Below are positions 1-7,760 of a DNA stretch of 64,000 nucleotides, one piece after another (within the stretch, counting starts at the first letter, position 1; each line of letters begins with the position of its first letter). Both the position numbers and the translations under genes were made by a program. The stretch spans positions 1 to 64,000 of the forward strand of contig JAGACK010000040.1 in the NCBI GenBank assembly GCA_017614155.1, written 5' to 3'. A model generated the notes under the pieces. The model searched no databases and had not been told where the DNA came from. It saw only the letters and a program-made list of their open reading frames with translations. This DNA is from Lachnospiraceae bacterium. GTDB lineage: Bacteria > Bacillota > Clostridia > Lachnospirales > Lachnospiraceae.

Positions 1-82
1 CCTGTCTCCCTCTTGAAAATATGGATGTATTTGTATAGAGTGTAAGAAGTATGTTTTGATGAACAGATTGAGGAGAGTTGAC

Positions 83-1027
83 ATGAAAAAAGTATTCATA
101 GACGGAAGCGCGGGAACGACGGGACTTCGGATAAACGAGAGGCTGGAACAAAGGGATGACATCGAGATCATTCATATAGATGAGGATAAGCGCAAGGATC
201 CTTCCGAGATCAAAAGGATGATAAATGAATCCGATATAACTTTTTTGTGTCTGCCGGATGATGCAGCAAGGGAGGCGGTCTTATTAGCTGAAAATGATAA
301 TACTGTCATCATTGATGCTTCCACTGCGCATCGGACCGAACCGGGCTGGGCATACGGCTTTCCGGAGCTGTCCGAAAGTCACAGGGAAGCGATCATCAAA
401 GGAAAAAGGATAGCAGTCCCGGGCTGCTATGCCAGCGGGTTTATCGCTCTTGCTTATCCCCTGATACAGAAAGAGATATTACCGAAGGACTATCCGGTCT
501 CGATATTTGCAGCCTCGGGCTACAGCGGAGGCGGGAAGAAGCTGATAGCGGCCTATGAAGAAGAGGGCAGGGATAAAAGGTTTGATTCCGCAAGGATGTA
601 TGCCTGGGGTCAGAAGCACAAGCATTTAAAGGAGATGAAGGCAGTCTGCGGCCTTTCAAAAGAGCCACTCTTTCTTCCCTTTACGACAAACTATTACAGC
701 GGGATGATAGTGCAGCTGCCGCTTTACACTTCCATGCTTGATAAAAAAATGACCCCGGAACAGATACGTGATCAGCTTGCGGAGTATTATGAAGGGAAGA
801 GGTTTATAAAGGTGCTGCCGTTTGGCGCGGATGAGGAGGCAGGAGGAGCTCTGTTTTCCGATGCCTGCTCCGGCTGGGACGGCATGGAGATCTTCGTCAC
901 CGGAAACGATGACCGCATAGTGATCGCAAGCCGTTTTGACAATCTCGGCAAGGGCGCATCCGGAGCGGCTGTCCAGTGCATGAACCTGAACATGGGATGT
1001 GATGAGGCAAAGGGATTGAGTATATAA
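83..1027 (+). CDS. argC: N-acetyl-gamma-glutamyl-phosphate reductase, type 2 (short form)
   Basis: Catalyses the NADPH-dependent reduction of N-acetylglutamyl 5-phosphate to the semialdehyde in arginine synthesis. The N-terminus carries a dinucleotide-binding loop (VFIDGSAGTTGLRI), and the catalytic cysteine sits in VPGCYASG at about residue 115. The length of 314 aa and the opening sequence fit the less common type 2 ArgC rather than the ~345 aa type 1. I chose the ATG at 83 because AGGAG at 71-75 lies 7 nt upstream; in-frame TTG 56 and ATG 59 lack a good ribosome site. The inositol-phosphatase gene follows after 1 nt. The partner genes argJ, argB and argD are about 40 kb downstream, so this copy is not in their operon. 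Confidence 0.93.
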   Translation: MKKVFIDGSAGTTGLRINERLEQRDDIEIIHIDEDKRKDPSEIKRMINESDITFLCLPDDAAREAVLLAENDNTVIIDASTAHRTEPGWAYGFPELSESHREAIIKGKRIAVPGCYASGFIALAYPLIQKEILPKDYPVSIFAASGYSGGGKKLIAAYEEEGRDKRFDSARMYAWGQKHKHLKEMKAVCGLSKEPLFLPFTTNYYSGMIVQLPLYTSMLDKKMTPEQIRDQLAEYYEGKRFIKVLPFGADEEAGGALFSDACSGWDGMEIFVTGNDDRIVIASRFDNLGKGASGAAVQCMNLNMGCDEAKGLSI

Positions 1028-1028
1028 T

Positions 1029-1796
1029 ATGTACGCAGATGAGATCGCAGCTGTAGCAAAAGAGGCGGGAAGGATAATGCTTGAGGCAAAAAGGCCACAG
1101 ATCACGGAAAAATCCGGACATGCCAATTTCTGTACGGAGACTGATGAAAAAATACAGGTTTTAATTATGGAGAGACTGCAGGGGCTGATACCTGATGCGT
1201 CTTTTCTCGGCGAGGAGGACGGGCAGGATGTTTTTGCCTCAAAGATGGCGGAAGGGTACTGCTTTGTGATCGATCCCATCGACGGTACATCGAATTTCCT
1301 TTTTGAGTACAGGCCGTCTGTAGTTTCCATCGCTCTCTTAAAAGACGGTGAGCCGTACATCGGGGTGATCTATAACCCGTTCGATGACATGCTTTTTTCA
1401 GCGGCTGCCGGTGAGGGAGCATATATGAATGGTCAGAGGATAATGTCATCCGAAGCTCCGCTTTCCGAATCGCTGTCTGTATTCGGGACGGCTCCTTATT
1501 ATCCGGGGCTTCCTGACAGGACCTTTGACATAGCAAAGAAACTCCTGCCGCTGTGCGTGGATCTTCGCAGATCCGGAACTGCTGCCTGGGATATGTGCTG
1601 TGTTGCCCTGGGCAGGTGCGGCCTGTATTTTGAACTGAAGATCCAGATATGGGATTATGCGGCTGCTGCGCTCATTGCGACTGAGGCAGGATGCACAGTG
1701 ACGGATATCGAGGGAAATCCTCTGTCGTACCGGGGCGCAAGCTCCGCTCTTTGTTTGTCGCGGGGAATCAGAGATATTCCGGAGTGTTTCAAGTGA
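1029..1796 (+). CDS. Inositol monophosphatase / 3'(2'),5'-bisphosphate nucleotidase family protein
   Basis: A 255 aa Mg-dependent, Li-sensitive type sugar-phosphate phosphatase. Metal-binding motifs are visible in order: GEED at 61-64, DPIDGT at 82-87, and the late WDYAAAALIATEAG motif that supplies the third Asp. Members hydrolyse inositol 1-phosphate, PAP or related phosphate esters; the substrate cannot be read from the sequence. The start is 1 nt after the argC stop, so it is probably co-transcribed and translationally coupled, although no arginine-specific role is known for the family. Confidence 0.85.
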   Translation: MYADEIAAVAKEAGRIMLEAKRPQITEKSGHANFCTETDEKIQVLIMERLQGLIPDASFLGEEDGQDVFASKMAEGYCFVIDPIDGTSNFLFEYRPSVVSIALLKDGEPYIGVIYNPFDDMLFSAAAGEGAYMNGQRIMSSEAPLSESLSVFGTAPYYPGLPDRTFDIAKKLLPLCVDLRRSGTAAWDMCCVALGRCGLYFELKIQIWDYAAAALIATEAGCTVTDIEGNPLSYRGASSALCLSRGIRDIPECFK

Positions 1797-1805
1797 GCTG
1801 TCTCC

Positions 1806-2351
1806 CTATAGCGATTTTATCATGATAATGTCATCGCTGTATGTTCCGTCATCGTATTTATTGGCGTTCGGGATGCGTCCGTATTCCCTGAATCCCAGGC
1901 TTTCATAGAGACGGTATGCCCTGTCATTTGTGCTGACAACGGTTAGCTCGGCCTGTTCAAATCCGCAGTCCTGTATCTTTTCAAGCATCCTTTCCATCAG
2001 CAGTCTTCCAAGTCCGAATCCCGTAAATTTCTGAAAGAGCCCTATCCCGATACTGGCGCGGTGTTTTGCCCTGCGGCTGACCGTAATCCCGTCAAATGAA
2101 CAGTTGCCGGCATATTCTCCGTCGACAAAGGCAAGGAGCAGCATCGAACTGTCAGAGCCGTTGTGGTCCTCGATGAATTTTATCTCTTCGTTATGCGTAT
2201 ATTTCACTTCATCAGGATAGCATAATAAAAACGGGGTCTCACCGGTTACAGTCTTCAGGTAGTCGACCAGCATATCCGCTTCATCCGGGACTGCGCTTCT
2301 TAAGATGATCTCTTTTCCGTCAAGCTCGTGTTTTTCTTCTTCAAATATCAT
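1806..2351 (-). CDS. GNAT family N-acetyltransferase
   Basis: A 181 aa single-domain GNAT. The acetyl-CoA binding region is recognisable in the second half (GIGLFQKFTGFGLGRLLMERML, where the pyrophosphate loop is FTGFGLGRLL), followed by the conserved NDRAYRLYESLGF segment. The substrate is unknown; side-chain or N-terminal amines of proteins or small molecules are typical. AAAGGAG lies 9 nt before the ATG at 2351. It converges on the inositol-phosphatase gene with only 9 nt between stops and no obvious terminator hairpin there. Confidence 0.85.
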   Translation of the reverse strand: MIFEEEKHELDGKEIILRSAVPDEADMLVDYLKTVTGETPFLLCYPDEVKYTHNEEIKFIEDHNGSDSSMLLLAFVDGEYAGNCSFDGITVSRRAKHRASIGIGLFQKFTGFGLGRLLMERMLEKIQDCGFEQAELTVVSTNDRAYRLYESLGFREYGRIPNANKYDDGTYSDDIIMIKSL

Positions 2352-2372
2352 TGTCGCAAACTCCTTTATAAT

Positions 2373-2543
2373 CTACATCTGATGCTTCACAACAGCGTAT
2401 TCATCGCCGCTCTTCCAATATGGACAGTCCTTGCTTCCCTGGGATATCATGCGGGCGTAATCATCCTCGTCCATGTCCATATCGCAGACGTATTCCTCAT
2501 AGTCCTCATCATATGTATAATACTGACATTCTTCACATCTCAT
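2373..2543 (-). CDS. Small cysteine-rich protein, DUF6472-like
   Basis: A 56 aa acidic protein beginning MRCEECQYY with a CxxC pair, a later Cys in the acidic middle, and a CPYW motif near the end before DEYAVVKHQM. The pattern matches the small DUF6472 proteins I recall from Lachnospiraceae, which look like minimal metal-binding domains; the function is unknown. A GTG at 2558 would overlap the upstream gene by 4 nt, but the ATG at 2543 has an AAAGGA site 6 nt upstream and is preferred. It is probably co-transcribed with the YjbR-alkyltransferase gene. Confidence 0.7.
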   Translation of the reverse strand: MRCEECQYYTYDEDYEEYVCDMDMDEDDYARMISQGSKDCPYWKSGDEYAVVKHQM

Positions 2544-2554
2544 AGATTTTCCTT

Positions 2555-3184
2555 TCACTGATCATCCCATCGGTATAATGAAAGATCAACTTTTCCGTTT
2601 ACAACCTCTATGCCTTCATTTTCAAGGAGCTTCTGCTGTGCGCCTGCACCCCCGAATGCGAATTCCCCGGACAGTTCTCCTTTTGAATTTACGACACGGA
2701 AACAGGGGATATTATCCGGATCGGGATTTTTGTGAAGCGCATTTCCGACAGCCCTTGCCATCTTTTCATCGCCTGCGATCTTTGCGATCTGCGAATAAGT
2801 GGCGACTTTTCCGTAAGGGATCTTTTTTACGGCTTCATAGATCCGCCTTGAAGGGCTGTCTGCGACCAGATCATAGCTTTCGGCGATCATCGCCTTTATA
2901 TCCCTGTTCGGGATGCTTCCGTCAAGGATGACTGTATTCCAGTGATCCTTGTTCTGGTGATAACCGGGAATTACGGACCTGTATCTGTCACGCCAGAAAA
3001 AAGCCTTGTCAGGATCGACCTTCACATTCAGGTTGATATGACCGTCTTTTTCATAGGTCCACAAGAAAACCTTTTTGTTTTCTCTGTATCTGACAAGCTG
3101 CCAGTTTTCATCATGGAACGGTGCGTCCTGATATGTATCAGGGAATGACAGCCCATATCGCAGTGCTTCTTTTCGTGTTTTCAT
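2555..3184 (-). CDS. YjbR/MmcQ domain fused to alkyltransferase-like (MGMT-type) DNA-binding domain
   Basis: A 209 aa two-domain protein. Residues 1-110 resemble the YjbR/MmcQ fold (cyay-like, DNA-binding-associated); residues 112-209 are the C-terminal domain of O6-alkylguanine-DNA alkyltransferases, with the helix-turn-helix (YGKVATYSQIA), the arginine finger region (ARAVGNAL) and the reactive-site loop. The usual PCHRV is IPCFRV here: Cys161 is kept but the proton-relay His is Phe. It may still bind alkylated DNA and act as a sensor or weak enzyme; this is inference. No Shine-Dalgarno is present; a TATAAT ends 6 nt before the ATG, suggesting a leaderless mRNA. Confidence 0.8.
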   Translation of the reverse strand: MKTRKEALRYGLSFPDTYQDAPFHDENWQLVRYRENKKVFLWTYEKDGHINLNVKVDPDKAFFWRDRYRSVIPGYHQNKDHWNTVILDGSIPNRDIKAMIAESYDLVADSPSRRIYEAVKKIPYGKVATYSQIAKIAGDEKMARAVGNALHKNPDPDNIPCFRVVNSKGELSGEFAFGGAGAQQKLLENEGIEVVNGKVDLSLYRWDDQ

Positions 3185-3190
3185 GTTTTT

Positions 3191-3196
3191 ATTATA
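3191..3196 (-). promoter_or_regulatory. -10 box of a leaderless transcript for the YjbR-MGMT gene
   Basis: On the minus strand the sequence GTAGTATAAT is followed by AAAAAC and then the ATG. With a start point 6-7 nt after the -10 box the mRNA would begin at or next to the start codon. The -35 region is poor. Confidence 0.45.
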
Positions 3197-3300
3197 CTAC
3201 AAAAACGGGGGAGTCAGGGGACGTATCATCAACTCGACTTTATGTTAACTTATATGGGCCGGGGTTGGTGAGTCGGGGGAGCATGCCCGGAATCATCGAT

Positions 3301-3346
3301 TTATCATGAGATGAAATGCTGTTTTTTACATTTCACCTCATGATAA
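3301..3346. repeat. 18-bp inverted repeat with 10-nt loop
   Basis: Arms 3301-3318 and 3329-3346 pair with one mismatch, and the right arm is followed by a run of T residues (3347 on), so it could end transcription rightwards. The core TGAGATGAAAT / ATTTCACCTCA recurs as TGAGGTGAAAT at 3403-3413 in the leader of the next gene, so it may instead be a protein-binding site. Confidence 0.6.
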
Positions 3347-3355
3347 TTTTTTCGC

Positions 3356-3383
3356 TTGTATTATCTTCCTTCTCCTGTATAAT
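3356..3383 (+). promoter_or_regulatory. Promoter for the DUF234 ATPase gene
   Basis: TTGTAT (3356-3361), 16-nt spacer, TATAAT (3378-3383) preceded by TG. The predicted start near 3390 puts the inverted repeat 3397-3442 inside the 5' leader. Confidence 0.6.
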
Positions 3384-3396
3384 GTAATTACATGAT

Positions 3397-3442
3397 TTAT
3401 TTTGAGGTGAAATCTCATTTATATACGATGACCTCAAAATAA
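3397..3442. repeat. Perfect 12-bp inverted repeat in the ATPase leader
   Basis: TTATTTTGAGGT (3397-3408) and ACCTCAAAATAA (3431-3442) flank a 22-nt centre. It lies between the promoter and the ribosome site (AAAAAGGGG, 3442-3450), so it can act as an operator for a dimeric regulator or as a leader hairpin. Confidence 0.65.
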
Positions 3443-3455
3443 AAAAGGGGATGCT

Positions 3456-4889
3456 ATGACGGGAAGAACAAAAGAAACTCTTGAGTTGGAGGAATTATAT
3501 AGTAGGAATCGCCCAGAGTTGGTAGCAGTATATGGACGCAGGCGTGTTGGCAAAACATACCTTGTGGAGAGGGTTTTTAAGAATCGCTTTTCTTTCTGTC
3601 ACGCAGGTCTGTCACCTGTCGAGCATATCAGAAAGGGTTTCCTCAATGCCCAGCTTAAACATTTTCATAACAGTCTTAAATCATTTGGCCTCAAATCAAA
3701 TGAATGCCCTTCATCCTGGCTGGATGCCTTCTATTTGCTACAACAGTTGTTAGAGCAAAAAGACAAGGGAGAGCGTCAGGTCGTGTTCATAGACGAACTC
3801 CCGTGGCTCGATACACCACGCTCAGGATTCATCACAGCATTTGAAGGATTTTGGAATAACTGGGGTGCTCACAGGGATAATCTCATGGTCATCGTGTGCG
3901 GCAGTGCCAGCTCTTGGATGCTGGATAAGCTCATCAACAATCATGGCGGACTTTATGGCAGGGTCACTTATGAGATCAGATTGTCCCCCTTCACACTCCG
4001 GGAGAGTGCTGATTTTATGAAGGAATTTGGTATAAAACTGTCCAGTTATGACATTGCTCAAAGCTATATGATCCTTGGCGGCGTTCCTTATTATCTTCAA
4101 TATTTCAAAAAAGGTCTGTCTCTAGCTCAGAACATTGACGAGCTGTTTTATAACCGAAATGCGAAGCTTGGTTCAGAATATGACAGACTCTTTACTTCTG
4201 TTTTCTCCAATCCCGGTCTGTCCGAAAATATAGTCCGCTTTCTTTCCACGAAAAATGCCGGATATACCCGTGAAGAAATTATCAATAAGCTCAGGATCAC
4301 AGATGGAGGTGCCATTACATCCACATTGAATGCGCTGATTGCTGGGGATTTTGTGGTAAAATATGTCCCGTTTGGCATGAATAAACGCCAGCAGCACTAC
4401 AAACTGATTGACCCGTTCTGTCTGTTCTACCTTCGTTTTGTTAAGGACAGGCGGGGACTGAACGAAAATTTCTGGGAGCAGAACATAAAATCCCAGCCGA
4501 TAACCGTCTGGAGGGGCATCGCATTTGAGAATCTATGTTTTAACCATATCAAACAGATAAAGAACGCTCTCGGCATTTCGGGCGTGGCATCAAGACAGTC
4601 GGCCTGGTCGAAACGGGAGGACGATATGGAAGGGACACAGATAGACATGCTTATTGACAGAGACGATAACGTCATGAATATGTGTGAGATGAAGTTCTAC
4701 GGTGATGATTATACGGTTAACAGAGATTACTACAAGAAGATTATGCACAGACAGGAAATTCTTTCTGATATGATTTCCAGAAAAACAGCAATCCACAGCA
4801 CACTAATCACCACTTTTGGACTTTCCAACAATGAATACAGCAGCGTTTTCACAGATGCCATAACACTAGAGGATCTTTTCAAGGACTAA
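3456..4889 (+). CDS. STAND-type ATPase (ATPase_2) with C-terminal DUF234 nuclease-like domain
   Basis: A 477 aa protein. Walker A GRRRVGKT is at 27-34 and Walker B VVFIDE at 109-114, followed by a sensor-like CGSASSW; this is the archaeal-type ATPase_2 family. The middle holds a winged-helix region (about 255-310). The C-terminal third carries the DUF234 signature: QIDMLI then CEMKF, the D...ExK arrangement of a PD-(D/E)xK nuclease fold. Members are scattered in bacteria and archaea and have been suggested to be mobile or defence-related, but no function is established. It stands alone, with its own palindromic promoter region, in a patch that looks more AT-rich than its flanks. Confidence 0.85.
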   Translation: MTGRTKETLELEELYSRNRPELVAVYGRRRVGKTYLVERVFKNRFSFCHAGLSPVEHIRKGFLNAQLKHFHNSLKSFGLKSNECPSSWLDAFYLLQQLLEQKDKGERQVVFIDELPWLDTPRSGFITAFEGFWNNWGAHRDNLMVIVCGSASSWMLDKLINNHGGLYGRVTYEIRLSPFTLRESADFMKEFGIKLSSYDIAQSYMILGGVPYYLQYFKKGLSLAQNIDELFYNRNAKLGSEYDRLFTSVFSNPGLSENIVRFLSTKNAGYTREEIINKLRITDGGAITSTLNALIAGDFVVKYVPFGMNKRQQHYKLIDPFCLFYLRFVKDRRGLNENFWEQNIKSQPITVWRGIAFENLCFNHIKQIKNALGISGVASRQSAWSKREDDMEGTQIDMLIDRDDNVMNMCEMKFYGDDYTVNRDYYKKIMHRQEILSDMISRKTAIHSTLITTFGLSNNEYSSVFTDAITLEDLFKD

Positions 4890-5092
4890 GGAACTTTTAC
4901 ACAATAGTTTACATTTTGATTGGCAAGATTATGAGATTGTCGCATCAGAAAGTTTTAACGTAGCCCGGCATTGCCGACTGAGGGTGAAGAAGCATATGCC
5001 AAGTCATACAAGCGAATGTGCCATTTAATTAATCTTGGAGATGCTAAAGTATGAGTCGGATAGTTGTATTCTTATAGAATTCGGAAAGGTGA

Positions 5093-6291
5093 TTGCGGAT
5101 GCGATTTAAAAAGCAATTCAAGATAGTTTTGTTCTTAACTTTAATCAGTGTAGTTTGTCTTTTAGGATGCACATCAGGTAATACTCCCTGGCAAGAAAGT
5201 GATGTCAAAGATTACATCGTAAATAAAAGAAGCAGAAAAATACATTCCGCCACCTGCCCTTCAGTTTCTCGGATGAGTGAAAATAATAAACTCTGTGTTT
5301 CTGATACCCTGTTGAACTTATTAAAGCAAGACTATGTAATCTGCCGGAGATGCAGGGCGGGATTAACCGGATCAGATGAAGATACGGCAGCACACCGTTT
5401 CTTTCACAGAAATTTGTATGGGGATGAAATCGAAATCACCGCAACACGTGAGGATTATTTGAAATCGGTGAAGGAAACAGGCGAGTGGTATGTGAACCAT
5501 GTTCCCACATACGCATCTGTGATACAGGATGAATCCCGCTCCAAATACAACGGAGATCTCAAGAACTATAAGGAATACAGTCTGAAGAACAAAGGAAAAA
5601 CATCCGTACACTGTGTCTTGTCAGTAGATACCGATGCACTTGACATTGCCTTGTTGACCCCCGATGATCAGATTCTTAGGGGTTCAGAAAATGCGGCAAT
5701 CAATTACAGAGACTGCCTCAGACAGATAGGTTTTAGACGAAAGATTGCCTATTATCCTTGTGATTTCCTTGATGAAAAATCTGATTACAATAAACCGGGA
5801 GATGACTGTGTGAGATATCTGTTTGCTGTTTTAGCCGGATGGATAGCCGGTTTACTGAAAAATACTCAGAACTTACAAAAACAAGTTACAGGAGAACCGA
5901 CTCAAAAGCAATGGCAACGGATTGTTTTGACATAGCTTATGGCTTTGTCAATCTCGGCTTCAAAATATATGATACAGAAGAAGGGATTATAGATGTGGAT
6001 AATGATACGTCTGCTGAAGGGTATATTTTTAAGATAGATAAGAATTTCAGACTTCAAAAGGGCGACATACTCGCGCGGGAAGGACATGTACATATATATC
6101 TGGGCGATGGTTATGCTGCGAAAGCTGACAACTTTGGATGGGGAAGGGTCTACAGATCATTCCCACAGACTTATGAAATACAAGCAGAGTTTCACAATGG
6201 AACAACCTGTATCTCACTTGCAAATGGCAACGGTGACAAAGAATACTACAACCGGGTATACAGATATCTGGGAACAGGAGGATCAAAATGA
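5093..6291 (+). pseudogene. Frameshifted lipoprotein with Ada-like zinc motif and NlpC/P60-like peptidase domain
   Basis: The first reading frame (5093-5935) encodes a signal peptide with lipobox (LLGC), a Cys-rich segment (HSATCPSV ... VICRRCRAG) like the small Ada-type zinc motif found in secreted clostridial proteins, and then PGDDCVRYLFAVLAGW, which looks like the catalytic Cys region of an NlpC/P60 or CHAP peptidase. Homology-like sequence then continues in another frame (from about 5839 to 6291), including ATDCFDIAYGF and KGDILAREGHVHIYLGDG with the catalytic His. A single-base deletion near 5840-5930, perhaps in an A run at 5858, would explain this. No convincing slippery heptamer is in frame. 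It is either an inactivated gene or a sequencing error. Confidence 0.7.
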
Positions 6292-6839
6292 ATGAAAACA
6301 AGCTGAAGAAGGTAGTTGCCATTGTTGTATCAATATTATTAATGCTCGGGGTCGCTGTGATTATCTGTAATTATCTGTTAAATAAATACAGTGTTCCTGA
6401 CAAGGAACAGAGGCTTCGTAACCTCAAGGCCACCTATGGCACCGAAGATATAAAGGGTATAGATCGATCAATAATTGCAGGGGATATTAAAGCGGCCCTT
6501 TCCAAATACACAAACTGGGATAATCTTTTTCTGTCGGAGCACTTTAAGGAGAAATATAAAAACAGGAAAAACATTATAGACGATGTGAATAATATAAGGG
6601 ATATCCGCAGCGGACTGACTTTAGAATACGGCGATGATGTAGTTATCATATTTGCAGAAAAGAAAAGCGGTATTTTCGATACAGATGAATCAGATGACAT
6701 CACAACTGAATACTATTTTAGATATGTACTTAACGAAGCCGGAGAGATCGATGATTTGATCCTCCTAAAAAAACAGGATGTGTATACCATCAACGGAGAA
6801 CCCGTCGATGGTAACGAATGGTATGGGTGGCAGGAGTGA
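6288..6839 (+). CDS. Membrane-anchored protein of unknown function
   Basis: A 183 aa protein with one N-terminal membrane segment (residues 8-30) after a short Lys-rich stretch, then a charged extracytoplasmic domain. Its ATG overlaps the TGA of the frameshifted lipoprotein gene (ATGA), so the two were made as a coupled pair. I recognise no family. The latter half (YRYVLNEAGEIDDLILLKK) looks like a small beta-rich domain. Base composition is AT-rich like its upstream partner. Confidence 0.7.
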   Translation: MNENKLKKVVAIVVSILLMLGVAVIICNYLLNKYSVPDKEQRLRNLKATYGTEDIKGIDRSIIAGDIKAALSKYTNWDNLFLSEHFKEKYKNRKNIIDDVNNIRDIRSGLTLEYGDDVVIIFAEKKSGIFDTDESDDITTEYYFRYVLNEAGEIDDLILLKKQDVYTINGEPVDGNEWYGWQE

Positions 6840-6848
6840 ATCAATAAT

Positions 6849-7226
6849 TCATCTTTCTGAAAATAACTCTATCTCTTCTCCAAGCGGACCGATGCAAAAA
6901 GACATCCTTGCATGGAATGGCGGATCGGAAGGAATGACGATATCATTCGGTTCGATGAATACGTCATAGCCGGCGTTTTGTATTTTTTCTGCAAGGGCAT
7001 CAACATCGTCGACATCCAGTGCAAAATGCCTGACTGCACCCTTTGATCTGATGCCTTCTCCGTTGCAGAAAATCTCTATCAGACCGTTTCCTGTGCCGAT
7101 CATGATGCCTTCCGGCCATTCTCTTTTGACTGAAAGACCGAGAATATTCAAATAAAAATCCTTTGCTTTATCAAATTCTGTTTTGTTCCCGCACTTCATG
7201 GAAACGTGATGGATTCCTTTTATCAT
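6849..7226 (-). CDS. VOC (glyoxalase/bleomycin-resistance) family protein
   Basis: A 125 aa vicinal-oxygen-chelate protein. The two beta-alpha-beta-beta-beta modules are visible: IKGIHHVSMKC ... FYLNILGL, then VRHFALDVDDVDALAEKI ... GPLGEEIELFSE, with metal-ligand positions His near the start, Glu in LIEIF, His in VRHFA and the final Glu. Substrate unknown. The ATG at 7226 follows AGAGGA by 7 nt; the longer reading frame to 7364 lacks such a site. Confidence 0.8.
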   Translation of the reverse strand: MIKGIHHVSMKCGNKTEFDKAKDFYLNILGLSVKREWPEGIMIGTGNGLIEIFCNGEGIRSKGAVRHFALDVDDVDALAEKIQNAGYDVFIEPNDIVIPSDPPFHARMSFCIGPLGEEIELFSER

Positions 7227-7326
7227 TCTTAGTTCCTCTCGGATTTTAGCAGAACAGTTTTCTCTTTTGACCCGATAGATTTTACACTTTTTGAAGATAT
7301 GATTCAACAGATTCGGGTTTATGGCG

Positions 7327-7366
7327 TATAATATGATGTCAGGGTCAGACGCAATTCGTGACATCA
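7327..7366 (+). promoter_or_regulatory. -10 box and leader inverted repeat before GNAT remnant
   Basis: TATAAT at 7327-7332, with a weak TTCAAC 18 nt upstream, is followed by a perfect 8-bp inverted repeat (TGATGTCA 7334-7341, TGACATCA 7359-7366) just after the expected start point. It drives the short GNAT-like reading frame. Confidence 0.4.
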
Positions 7367-7391
7367 GTAAGGCTCAAAAAGGAGAACCGAC

Positions 7392-7613
7392 ATGAAACTG
7401 AGAGCATACAAAAAAGAAGATGCTTCGCTCATCTGCAGCAGTGTACATACAGAGGAGGAACTGATGCAGGATCACCGTATTGAATACAGATTTACTGCAG
7501 CAGAAGATATTGAAGACCTCATGCGGCTCAGACTTGAAATGCTCCGTGTGGTAAACGGTCTTGATGAAGACTTTGTATATGATGAAGAATTGCGGCTTTT
7601 CGGATTCAGGTGA
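7392..7613 (+). pseudogene. Chimeric remnant of two GNAT acetyltransferase genes
   Basis: The 73 aa reading frame begins with a typical GNAT N-terminus (MKLRAYKKEDASLICS) and then runs into a second, different GNAT N-terminus (IEYRFTAAEDIEDLMRLRLEMLRVVNGLDED) before stopping. No acetyl-CoA binding region is present in either part. It has a good start (AAAGGAG before the ATG), so it may be translated, but it looks like a recombination scar. Confidence 0.6.
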
Positions 7614-7652
7614 ATGCATGGTTCTTGTAAGAAAATGATCGGGAGAGAAAAA

Positions 7653-7760
7653 ATGATAGAATCTGTCAGAGATGCGGATACGAAAAAAGCTATAGCAAGA
7701 AAGGTGTTGGAGGCGCTTTATGACTGGTTTGAAGGAATGATAGTCAGGTATCCTCTTTAG
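7653..7760 (+). pseudogene. Fragment of a third GNAT acetyltransferase
   Basis: A 35-codon frame whose translation (RKVLEALYDWFE) matches the N-terminal helix of GNATs that read KVLEALPDWFGIPE. It stops at once and overlaps the 3' end of the convergent MATE gene. Together with the preceding remnant it marks this spot as a graveyard of acetyltransferase genes. Confidence 0.45.

Noticed and set aside
4962..5054. 31-codon coding-like tail (ending GDAKV stop)
   Set aside because: No start, too short and no recognisable family; kept only as a hint of gene decay.
5835..5935. Programmed -1 frameshift in the peptidase lipoprotein
   Set aside because: No X_XXY_YYZ heptamer in the proper frame and no downstream hairpin; a deletion or sequencing error is simpler.
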